Below, piece by piece: positions 42,701 to 53,115 of a DNA stretch of 64,000 bases. The number at the start of each line of letters is the position of its first letter. The stretch's first letter is position 1. Made by a program: the position numbers and the translations under genes. Below the pieces are notes generated by a model, which saw only the letters and a program-made list of their open reading frames with translations, searched no databases and had not been told where the DNA came from. The stretch lies in the NCBI GenBank assembly GCA_964035795.1, contig OZ038320.1, positions 28,615,855-28,679,854 of the forward strand. Reading direction: 5' to 3'. The DNA is from Pterobdella sp. o SKG-2022 (lineage: Eukaryota; Annelida; Clitellata; Hirudinida; Piscicolidae).

Positions 42701-45700
42701 AAAATGTGGGAAGTATTTTTTAAAAAGTTCTCTATCAAAGCTGCTACTGTACCCAAGAGGGCCATACCATCTAATTTGCTGGGTCGCAACTTTATAAAAA
42801 GCCATAATGAGAATATACATGAAAGTTGGAGAATAAATTCTTCAAAAAAGAAACGTTTGAAATGGTTTGAATAGAACTAAAGTTGAAGAAATGATTGAAG
42901 TTTTAGTGATAAATAATTTAAAAAGGCATTCAAGAGGAAACTAAATAAAAAAAGTCGTAAAGATGAATTAAACTTTACACCATTATGAATAATTGATTCA
43001 ATGCATTGAAAATGAATGAGAAAAGATAGCGAGTTTGATTATGTGATTTTAAAACATAACGTTTTTGAGTTTTGTCCATCAATGTTGGGTACAAGTTGGA
43101 ATGATATTTAAAACTGACGTTCTCAAAGAAATATACTCGTTTTGTGGGTAAAAATGCAAAATTTTTTGTTTGAATGAATTTGAAAGCTATAAAATTCAAA
43201 TAATTGAATGCAATAAATTCTTTAAAAATATTTTTAGATGTTTTTATTGCTATTGAACATAAAATAATACTGTGATTTAAACATGATTTGATTCGAACTC
43301 CAAATAAATTCAACTGAAATTTAAGTTTCAAAACATAACATTTGATTTTTCATTAGTGCTTCTATTAATCTCCCAATATTTTTTCAATTACACAAAATAA
43401 TTTTTTTGTCTAACAAAAAATTTCAAACACAAAATTTTTCTATTGAGAGTACGAAGTTTTTCGTTAGCAGGGGTTTTTCCTCTAGTACTGAACAAGTAGA
43501 ATGTTTTGAATCTCATCAGACACTCAACTTTGTTTTATAACTTTTTTTCAAATATTAAACAATTAATCGCGTTCTATTATTTTTTTAATTATTTCTGTAA
43601 TTTTAAAATATTTTTAATGATTATTCAATTGAATTCACAAACTCACTTGGCCGATGAAGGTTCTTGGGGGCTGATTCTCATGCAGACGAAACGAGTAAAC
43701 ACTCTGCGTAAACAGAGGAAGCTGCAATATTTAAGCATCCTATCAAAACAATATTATCTTTTGCTTGAATCAACTATATTTATTTTCAGGTTGGAACACT
43801 AACTATTGATTAATAATTCAAAGAGAAAATTTTTCTTGCTGAAGTCGAAAATTGATCTTCATCTCAAGATAATAGAAATAAATAACGATGAACAATTAAT
43901 TGAAGTGTTCGTTATATAGTCATGAATATTTTATGGATAATTAAGTGAGTAAAAATTTTTCTTCTCCAAATTATGAGCGAAATAAGTATTTTCGAAGCAT
44001 TACCAAAGCTGGTAAACTTCAAGGTTTCATAAGACGTTTGTTGATAAAACATTATCATTTCATACGTAAATTTTAATACCAGTTACTCAGATTTTTGTTT
44101 TGAAATTTAAGATTTCAATGTTTTACTTGCTAACCTTAAAATAATTTTCTCTGCTTCACGCTTCGTTACATAATAAGAGTTTTTTCTCAAAAACAACTTT
44201 TTAGAAAACAGTGAATGATTGCTTTAAAATAGTACCATCAATGTAATTTCATTATTTTTTTTTATATAAGTGGATAATATTTAATTTTGAAGTAAGGTTT
44301 GTTTCATGATAAACAACTTCAGATTTTTTCTATATTAATGATTTTCAAGTTCAAATCAGTTCTTATCAATCACAAACCTGACAATAGAAATAATTCTCGG
44401 CTAAGCACATAATTTTTACATAGAAAATTCTCAAGCTTTTCGCAATATTATTATTAAATTTTAAAACTGGAATTTCAAAAAACCATACAATATTTTAAAA
44501 TAATGCGAATTAAAGAATCAATTAGAGTCTCAAAGTTAATTTTTTTGATGAGTTCAAAAAAATTTTAGTTTGAAAATTTTTGAGTATAATTGAAGTTTAC
44601 GGTAGTTTTATGCTCTTATTGTGGATCTGTGGAGAAACCAAGAAGTAGGGTTGTTTGAGTACATTGCTGTAAAAGTACATTATTGTAAAAATACCTTGTT
44701 GTATGAATACATTGTTGTAAAAGTAAAATGTTGCAAAAGTACAATGTTGTAAAATTACATTGTTGTAAAAATAAATTTTTGTAAAAGTAAAATGTTGCAA
44801 AAGTACAATTTTGTAAAATTACATTGTTGTAAAAGTACAATTTTTTATATTTACAGTATTGTACAACAACATTGTTGAACAACTATACTGTAGTATGAGC
44901 ACAGTGTTGTTCAAATATCCGATGCAGCCATATGAAAGCTCTTTTAAATCACTGCATCTTTGTAAAACTTTTTTCATGTCGCTATCTTTCGAGTTATCCA
45001 TTTTATTTCCTATCAGTTAGACATTTATTGAAACTCTGCGTAATATATTCAAAAGAACTTTCGTTAGTTTTGAGATTTAAAGCTATTGACCAAGTTTTTT
45101 AACCTGTAAGTATAAAAACTTTTTCACAGGTACTGGAGAGCCTTCTAACATATTTTCATCAAATTTTTTAACCTATATTTGGCAGAAATTTATTTTGAAG
45201 TTTTGACTTGATAAGGTAAAAAGTTCTTACTGTACATACGTTCTAAGTTCTTTTAACTAGAAACTTTTTTGTACTTTGCTTTATTATTTTTTTAACAAAA
45301 CTTAGAGTTACAAAAGGTTTTTTACTTTAAATAAAAATCTTGAAAAACAACAAATTTCCATTATTCTTGAATCTTTTCAAAAAAATTTATATGTGTTTCT
45401 TGAAAAGTTTTATTTGAAAAGCCATAAAAAAATTTTTTCATCTAGCTGAAATACGCATATATTCGAGAAAAAAATTGAATTTAAATTTTTTAGAAAGTTA
45501 TCTAATAGCAATAAATAAGTTACAGAAGGTTAATAAAATAATTCCGTGCATACATCTAGATAGGAATAAAATAAATAACAATTGAGATTTACAACCCAGC
45601 AGGAGGTTTTGCAAATGACTTTGAATACTTATAAAATAAAGCAGTTTATACGATTTCACGTTGGCATTTAGATTGCAAATGATTCGGTAGCGCAATTGAA

Positions 45701-48700
45701 GAGTGAATGAGTGATGACGATAAATTTTTAATAATGTCAAAAAATAGACCTACCTCATCATCGACGTCGTCTACTTCAATAACCACATCGACATGCGAAG
45801 TTTTGGAAGGATTTCCAGCATCGTAAGCTTCTACGCAGAACCTCAATGTGGCCATCTCTTCCCTGTCGAATGCCTTTGTGACGAAAATACCACCAAATTC
45901 TTTCTCAATACGGAGATGATTCGATAAATATTTTTTGAGATTGTCTATTGATTTTGATTTGGGAGAATTGAATTTATTGAAAATTTTGTTATCGAAATAG
46001 TCGTTATCGTTTAAAAAATTTTTTGAATTTTTTGCATGAGAGTACAGTTTAGATTTCTTGGTTTTTTGACGATAATTTCTCCTAAATTTTTGTGAGTATC
46101 TATGATCATCAAATGAGTTACGTTGAGAAGAGAAACTTTTATCGGAGTGACAAGATATGCTGAGAGAGTACTGCACGAGTCCATTGAGACCCTCATCATC
46201 ATCATTGGCGTTCACTTTCAGAAGTTCCCTTTCGGGCAAGTAGTTTTCCAGTATGTTTTTATGGTAAAAACCATTTTCAAAAATTGGAACATTGTCGTTA
46301 GTATCTATAATGTTCACTACTACTTCTATGCTGCTCGTCAAAGCAGGGTCACCATCGTCCACACATGACACGTTTAATCGATGCTCTGCCTTTTTTTCTC
46401 TATCTAAATTACTTTCTGCGTCGCTTCTTACAAATATTTGAAAAAGATTTGAGAAAACTTGTTTAATGCCAAATACTTTTTCATAAATGAAACACTTGAC
46501 GTTGTCGTGCAGGTCCGGATCAACAACAGTCAGATGGCCTACTGAGGTTTCTTTTGGCGAATTTTCTTCTACAGCGAAAATTTTCTCGTGTGAAAGTGTA
46601 AGGCGAGGGGGACTATCATTAACATCATCAATTTTGATGTTGACAATGATTTCAGATTTTGACAGAGCCGAAGACCGATCTCTGGCACTGACCTGTATGG
46701 AATGTTGTGCGCATGCCTCTCTATCAATTTCCCTTACCGTGAAAACCTCTCCTGTTGTGCTATTCACCCGAAACAACGGCCCTCCCACAAACCCATGATC
46801 GTTCCAGACATTCCAACTCACATCATGGTCTTCAATAATGTTTTCTTCAACTCCAACATGTATATTACTACTACCACACACATCCACTGTAGGATTTAGG
46901 TGTTTTTCCAAACCGTAAACAACCATCCCATTGTCACCATCATCACTATCAATTGCTTCTACAAACAACACTCTAGTTCCTTTGGGAGAATTTTCAAGAA
47001 GATGCACTTCATAAAAATCTTTTTTAAAAATTGGTATATTATCGTTCACATCGAGAATGTTGACAGTAAGAAGGAAAGTGGATGATTTAGGATGTTTGCC
47101 AGCATCTGTGGCGATTACTCGGAAGTCGTATCGACTTGAAAGTTCCCTGTCTGGCTGCTTTTCTAGAGTTAAATAAACATCGAAATGGCTGATGTAGAGA
47201 TCTGGTCAAAAGGTTTATGTTAAAAATGATTGATGGGCAAATTTTAAAAAAGTTAGTTAATTTGAAAGTTATAGATTTGAACTTGAAAGAAATTAGTCGT
47301 TAGTAAACTTGAAATTTTGAATTGAAAGGGATTGTCAGTAGTTTATTTAAACTTCGAATTATTGAGTGATATTTCTCGAAAACTTGTTCTTCTTGCTATG
47401 TTTTTTCCGAAATTGATGTTGTGAAAGTTAAAATTTAGCATCACAAAAAATATTTTAACTAAAAAAAATTATTTATTTTATGCAGTCTCAACCTCGCTCC
47501 TTCTAATTCGCTCTCTACCCAACAAACCTTCTCCATTAGACTTAATCCCCACATCCACTTTAAAACGCTTTTCTCACTTCTTTGTTCCAATAATTTCCAA
47601 ACTCGTCTTTTTCACAGGCAATATTCCCCGCCTCCTTTAAAACAGCACAAGTTCTCCCTTTGCTTAAGAAAGGCAATTTGGACATTACCATTCCTTCGAA
47701 CTACCGCCCTATTTCTAACTTGAGCACCATTTCAAAAATTATCGAAAGACTTTTTCATTCCAGCATAACTTCTCACGTTTCATCATCTTCTAATTTTAAT
47801 CCTTTTGAATCAGCATATCGCAAGCACCACTCAACAGAAACCACACTCTTACGCATTACTGACAGTCTTCGCAACATCTGCGCTACTGGACATGAGACTG
47901 TTTTGGTTTCGCTAGACCTTTCTGCTGCTTTTGACACTTTTGACCACAATATCTTAATTGATATTTTGAATAGACACTTCAATATTTCTGATCTCGCTTT
48001 TTCTTGGTTTCGCTCTTACCTCTCTCAACGTTCTCAGTTCGTTAAAATGGACAATTTCTCTTCTTCTCTTACATCACTCAACTCGTCTTTTATCAAAATA
48101 CAATCTCCCTTTTGTGGTGACTCTCGACGGCACCACACTTCCTATATCTTCCAAGCTCAAAATCTTAGGTGTCACCTTAGATTTAAATTTGAACTTTGCT
48201 CACTTTATTTCTCAAATAATCCAATCTTCCAATTTCTATATCTATGCCATAAAAAAAGTACGCAAATTCTTACCTTTTTCTACTGCTAATGCCTTCTTTA
48301 TCTCACTAGTTCTTTCCAGATTGGATTACTGTAATTTTCTTCTTTGCGGGCAGCTTAACTATCTTTTATGCAAACTTCAAGCCCTCCAAAACCACGCGGT
48401 CAAAACGGTTCTTCAAGCTGATTATTTCAGCTCTTCCAGCGACTGTCTTGGTCGTTTGCACTGGCTACCTGTCTCCCAAAGATGCAAGTTTAAATTACTT
48501 TGGCTCATTGCATGCACTCTCAAGCTTGAACAACCTGCTTATCTTTTTGATCTTTTGTCAATCAGACACACACGTCAACCACTCAGATCCTTGCACTCTG
48601 GTCTCCAGCTTCATCAACCTGTTTCTTCAGGCTTATTTACTAGTCGCTCTTTTTCTCACCAGGCTCCACGTCTGTGGAATTCATTTTCTTCTAACTTGCG

Positions 48701-51177
48701 CTCATCGCCTTCTCTCATGAACTTTCGCAAACTTTTGAAAACTCACTTATATCATAAACATTCCCAGTCATAATCTCTTAAAAACCTTGAGCGCCTCTGA
48801 AGCAATCTTGAATTGATAACTGTGCGCTATAAAAATCTTAGTAATATTAAGAAACAAATTACTTAAATTAACTAAATTTAAAGTCGAAATGATGCTAATG
48901 CCTTGAAAATGTATATCGAAAAAAAATCCTTTTATGCATTCATGAGGTAGTTATTTAGACTTTTGAGAAAATCCCAAAAAACTTTGTGAAGTAATACTAT
49001 TTTTTCAAGTTTAATTGAGTTTAAAGCAACCTTAAAATACTTCAAATGCCCAAAACACATTTTGAAAGTTCCAAATTTCTGCAAGTTTATAGTTTTATTT
49101 AATTTTTTTTTTCTCGATATTTAAGTCGTTAGGTATTTCAAGTTGAGTAAAATTAAATAAAAATCAATGGAAATATTTCATTTTGATTTTACTTTTTCTT
49201 ACTCACCATTACAAATCAGTCAGCTGTTTCAATGCGGTAAAATGTTCATTCAGAGTAAAAGAGATAAAAATATTGTAAACTTCTAGAAAAACTTTTGAGT
49301 GTTTATTTTTTGATGAAAAATAAAAAGTCTTAAAACAATCATTTAGAAATTTGATCAAGATTCCATTTCACAACAAGTCGAACATTGGAAAAAATATTTT
49401 TAAAACATAAAACAAAAAAATATATTTTGAATAGACATATAAACAAAAAATTCTGGTCAAAGTTTCAATTATTTGATGATAAACTTAGAAATGAAATTTT
49501 ATTTGATGTAACATTTTCATGGTTTTATAATTAAGTCCACATTAAATATGGTTGAGTAAACTTGCAAAGACCGTAGTTATTGATGCATGAGTGTGGAAAT
49601 CAATACGATTTGATGGTGAGCTAATAAAGCATAAAACCAAAAAAATTTAAACCCAGTATTTCTTAAATATTTTTCAACTTCGACTTAAATATGTTACATG
49701 TTTTGGTTCCAGAAAACTTACTTTGCAAAACTAAGAACGTTGTAATATTTAAGCTGTGGTTTATACTATCAATTCATTTTTATGTCAAGCAGCTTGCTAA
49801 CTAGGTTTGCTGTAAAAGCGCACATCTTTAAATATTTTAAAAACTCGACTTACCTTGCCTAAATAAACTCAAAAGACATTGTGTTAGTGAGTTATTTCTT
49901 TCTGTCTATAACAAAGTGAAATTAGGAATTTTTTATTATCACTGGTTTATTTCTTTTTAAAATGATTGTCATACTCTTTCAAAGCTAACGTCACTATTCA
50001 TTTTTGTGTTTCAAAAAAGATTCGATTTCAGAAAAACGTTTGGTTTTTTTTCACAGAAATATTAAAATTTTTAAACACCATCTTTTTACACTTCGTAATG
50101 TGCTTTACTTACAGTTTTTGGTGGAAAAAAAATAAAATTGGATAATAATTACGCTACAGTTATTTTTTAGAAAAAAATTAATAATCACACGAATAAATTA
50201 AAAAAAACTGAATTATCACCTTCAGGGTCTGTTCCAATTTTAGTATAATTGCGATATATGATGGAAAAGAGATGCGAAAAGGGTTTAAGTCGGATTGCTT
50301 GCACGCCGTTGAGAGGAGAATCAGCATCAAATACCTGACTGAATTTGAATTTTTTTCCGACAGTTTCTGTCTCGGAGATGTTGAGAATGGCTTGTGATGG
50401 GTCGAACCGTGGCGCATGGTCATTGAGATCTTCTATGTTTATGACCACCTGGCGATTGCAGCTAAGTGTAGTTCTAATTTAGAAACAGTCGGAAAAAGGT
50501 CAAATATTGCTGTTTTTATTGTTTAAGCATGCTTTTGTAAGATTATTTTTTTGGTATAATTGAGTTTTTTCAATTATTGAATAAGAAAACACTCATGAAA
50601 GTTTGATTGAGAAAGTGGATTTTTGTATAAATTATATTTGTAAAAACTCATAAACTTCAATGCTCAATAAATTTTAATTATTTGAAATTTTGGCCAAACA
50701 ACCAACCTTCACCATGCGTTTAACCTTGCTTTCCTTCACCTGAACGAAAAACTCTATGACACATTTCAATCTGCTTTTGCATAATTCTTCTCTATCGATT
50801 TTTCTGAGCGATTTAATTTCACCGTTCTTTCTGTCGACGGCCACATACTGCGAATGTCTGAAAGACATGGCAATGAACTCAGTTCGGTTTTTTCGAACGA
50901 AAATGTTTCCATTTGTATAACTTGCGTGAGGTATTGTATCAAAATTAGTAAAAATATCATCTTCATTGAAAGAAAAAATGTTATTGTCACTGAAAAGTTG
51001 GTTTTGTTGCGAGGGAACAAAGCCAATCAAATGACCTGCTGGAACTTCGTCGTTTATGGTGTAACTAACTTCTTCCCCGCTTGTTTTTTGCCAAAACAAC
51101 ATTATGGCTATTAATTTGGTCAATGACAATATCTTCCAAAGCACTTTAGCAATCTTCCGATCCTCATTCATCATCAT
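38803..51177 (-). CDS. Protocadherin, seven EC repeats, six exons
   Basis: Calcium-dependent homophilic adhesion protein of the plasma membrane. Exons in order: 50707-51177, 50220-50448, 45754-47201, 43647-43721, 40704-41531 and 38803-39783 (4032 nt, 1343 residues). A signal peptide (about 1-34) precedes EEVSYTINDEVPAGHLIG of EC1. Calcium-binding linkers follow: DLNDHAPRF, DVNDNIPIF, DVNDSPPRL, DTNDNVPIF, DVDDELPLF (atypical) and DENDNTPVI, plus DRE and DxD motifs. A seventh, degenerate EC leads to a membrane helix at about 939-965. The cytoplasmic tail of about 378 residues is N/K/Q-rich with poly-Q runs; I saw no catenin-binding region. Seven ECs recall delta-type protocadherins. All introns are phase 0 except intron 2 (phase 1). 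Confidence 0.88.
40704..41531 (-). CDS. Protocadherin exon 5 (EC6-EC7, TM)
   Basis: 276 codons: VSASDADKPP, LSFDRETQG, TIEDENDNTPVI, EC7 and the membrane helix MFIIIFVAVSSTVFSAILVV, then a basic juxtamembrane stretch. Acceptor CACTCAG, donor CAG|GTTAGT, phase 0. Confidence 0.9.
41532..43646 (-). other. Protocadherin intron 4
   Basis: 2115 nt, GTGAGT to CTCAG. A+T-rich, no repeat or further exon recognised. Confidence 0.6.
43647..43721 (-). CDS. Protocadherin exon 4 (75-nt exon, EC6 start)
   Basis: A 25-codon exon between acceptor ATATTGCAG and donor GTGAGT, phase 0 on both sides. It encodes LPLFTQSVYSFRL, HENQPP and ending TFIGQ. This supplies the otherwise missing EC linker and first strand between VDDE of exon 3 and VSASDADKPP of exon 5. 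Confidence 0.85.
44651..44842. repeat. 16-bp minisatellite in protocadherin intron 3
   Basis: Twelve consecutive units with a consensus like TTGTAAAAGTACAATG. The last eight units form two copies of a 64-nt higher-order block (44715-44778 and 44779-44842). Because 16 is not a multiple of 3, several minus frames stay open by repetition, not by coding. Confidence 0.9.
45754..47201 (-). CDS. Protocadherin exon 3 (EC2-EC5)
   Basis: 1448 nt. The acceptor is TTGACCAG on minus. It runs from LYISHFDVYLTLEKQPDREL through three NDN/NDS linkers to VVIEVDDVDDE before donor GTAGGT, phase 0. EC3 has a small insert. EC5 has a basic, low-complexity insert of about 75 residues before GGIFVTKAFDREE. Confidence 0.9.
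47481..48850 (+). mobile_element. CR1/L2-like LINE, copy 2, in protocadherin intron 2
   Basis: Same family as the 18.8-kb copy, lying antisense to the host gene in its largest intron. It begins a little further 5' (QVLPLLKKGN precedes SNYRPISNL), carries the same 3' UTR (GAGCGCCTCTGAAGCAATC, then GTGCGCTATAAAAAT) and ends near 48850. It is less preserved than copy 1: a stop upstream and an internal deletion. Confidence 0.85.
47660..48773 (+). pseudogene. Broken LINE reverse transcriptase, core deleted
   Basis: The first half (47660 to about 48080) matches SNYRPISNL through FVKMDNFSSS. The second half, in another frame (from about 48081), picks up at LLSKYNLPFVVTLDGTTLP. Compared with copy 1, roughly 285-290 nt are missing, taking out GVPQGSVLGP, FADD and LNPNKSEV. 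With the catalytic aspartates gone and the frame broken, it cannot make active enzyme. Confidence 0.85.
50220..50448 (-). CDS. Protocadherin exon 2 (EC1-EC2)
   Basis: Acceptor CGCCAG, starts VVINIEDLNDHAPRF, ends PE in phase 1 before donor GTGATA. It joins exon 3 through a split Asp codon to read PE-D-LYISHFDVYL, typical EC strand continuity. Confidence 0.85.
50707..51177 (-). CDS. Protocadherin exon 1 (signal peptide, EC1)
   Basis: 157 codons starting MMMNEDRK, signal peptide about 11-34, most of EC1 with the charged motif VDRKNGEIKSLRKIDREEL. The donor is AAG|GTTGGT, phase 0. The start is the first Met of the open frame; no upstream exon was recognised. Confidence 0.82.
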
Positions 51178-52879
51178 TTTCTTTTCTTAATGCCGTTTTT
51201 ATAACTCTATTTGTTATGTCGAAATATTTTTAAAATCTTTTTTCTATTTAAATCTGCAAATGAAAAAATCATTCATAGTTTAAATTCATGCATCAATTTT
51301 TGGTCAAAAAATTGAGTTTTATTCCCTAATTTAAAAAAAATAAAATTCCATATAATTTGATTAAACAGTGGTTTTTCAATTAAAAGCTGCATGGCTTGAA
51401 ATAATGAAACTATGTTTTCAAATTTCAATTTTATCTTTCAGTTGTTTCAAAACTTAAAACTTTTTGAACATTACGAAATTTTATAATGCCAGTTTAATAA
51501 AAATTTCAGATTTATTTCCTATACTCAAAGTTTAAACAACCATACCCCGTAGTAGGAAATAATTTTCATAAAACTTTTGTATCTGACAAAGCATACAATC
51601 AATTATATTATACACTTCTGCAAGCGTTTTCAATCTTTTCGTTACTGACGGCTTTTTTTGAGTTGCTTAAGAGTTTTACAATAATTAAAAAGCTTTTATC
51701 ACAAAAGAGAACTATTTTCAAAAGTTTTTTCACTAGGAAACTAAAAAAAATTAAATAAAAGTAATAAAAGTACGTTGATAAAAGAAACAATAAATTGAAA
51801 GATATTTTTCGGTAAAATGGTTTAAATATAGAAATTCTTAGAAAAGTTTGCTTGTTTGAGTTTAAATTCATAACTTGCTTTTGAAAATCAATTATTCAAG
51901 ATACTTATAATAAAGTAAATGACTGCTCTTTTACTTTGAAATTAACTTCTAAAAGTTGCATGCCACAAAAAGACCTATAACCCTGTTGTCTCCACAATTT
52001 TCAAAAACTCCATTTTTAAAAGAAGCAACTATCAATTTTAAGTAACTTTTGTCTTCTCATTGTCATTCAGTGAAATTGATTCAAACATTTAAAATTTAGT
52101 TTTCAAAAATTTTAAACTTCAATTTTTATTTAAATGACAAAAATATATGAATCTTTAATTTGAATCTTTCTCAATTTAAAGCATCATTCTGCCATACTCA
52201 AAAAGCAGACGTCAAGTACACAACTCCCAACACTTCGCAAAGCTATGGCTCTCTTAAAAACTCCTTATATAAATATCTTATTGAATGGTATTTAAAAAAT
52301 ATAAACAAAATCCTATAATTTAGCGCTCGACCGACTGTAAAGAGTTTCAATGTTATTCGACGATAGGCACTGCATTCACTACTATATTTGCATGCCTGAG
52401 ATGTTATGTACCACATTTTCAAACTTACTTTTCTATTGGAAAAATAACTTTGCTCTTTTGTTGTTTTATTAAGCGTGGAGATATTTCGTTGTTTTATTTG
52501 TCGATTAAAGCAAAAAAAATTGATAAAGTGTTGATGGTGGTTCTTATCAGTTTTTGAGCCTTTCGAAAGTGGTTTTAGGCTATGATTTTGATAACTATCA
52601 ATTATTTAAATATTTTCAAAGTTGACTTTAAAAAAAATTTTTTGTTTGTTATTAATCATGTCAAAAAAAATAAAAAAAAACAAAAGATGAAACACGTGGT
52701 CTCAGCTTTGATATGCTACGAACAATGTTTCATTTGCTTTTGCTATACTACCGTTTGATGCTCTCTTGTGTTGAGGTTTTTGTTTTAAAAAAATAAATAA
52801 AAAATAAATTAGTTATATTAAATTTAAAATTTAATTTAAAATCAAGAAGAATTTAAAAATGTTATTTCGGAATATTTCC

Positions 52880-53115
52880 AGCCAGATGCTATTTAATATA
52901 AATAATTTGCATAGTAACGATGATAACGCGCAAGGAATTGATATGCTTATAGATAATAGCCAATCAATTAGGTAGTGGCGTGTTGAATAATGGATGAGAG
53001 GGAAAGATAGGGTTAGAGTGAGGAAATTGAAAAATGCATCATAATTGCAAGTTGATTTTTTTGTAAATGATTGCATCGCCTTTAGCTCGGGCGTGCTGAT
53101 GTTTTAAGTTGGCAT
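52880..53115. other. G+C-richer island upstream of the protocadherin
   Basis: Non-repetitive by eye and less A+T-rich than its flanks. It contains the octamer ATTTGCAT (about 52907) and GCATAGTAACGATG. It lies about 1.7 kb upstream of the protocadherin start. It could be a regulatory element or an unrecognised exon; no open frame helps decide. Confidence 0.2.

Noticed and set aside
43506..43802. 98-codon plus-strand ORF
   Set aside because: Antisense to the 75-nt protocadherin exon, which has correct splice sites and homology.
44597..45001. Minus-strand ORFs rich in Y, F, N, C and T
   Set aside because: They arise from the 16-bp minisatellite, which stays open in several frames at once.
46123..46899. 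Plus-strand ORFs opposite protocadherin exon 3
   Set aside because: Antisense shadows of the cadherin repeats.
51195..51202. TATAAAAA box upstream of the protocadherin ATG
   Set aside because: It is only about 25 nt before the start codon, which would place transcription initiation at or inside the coding start; such motifs are frequent in A+T-rich DNA.
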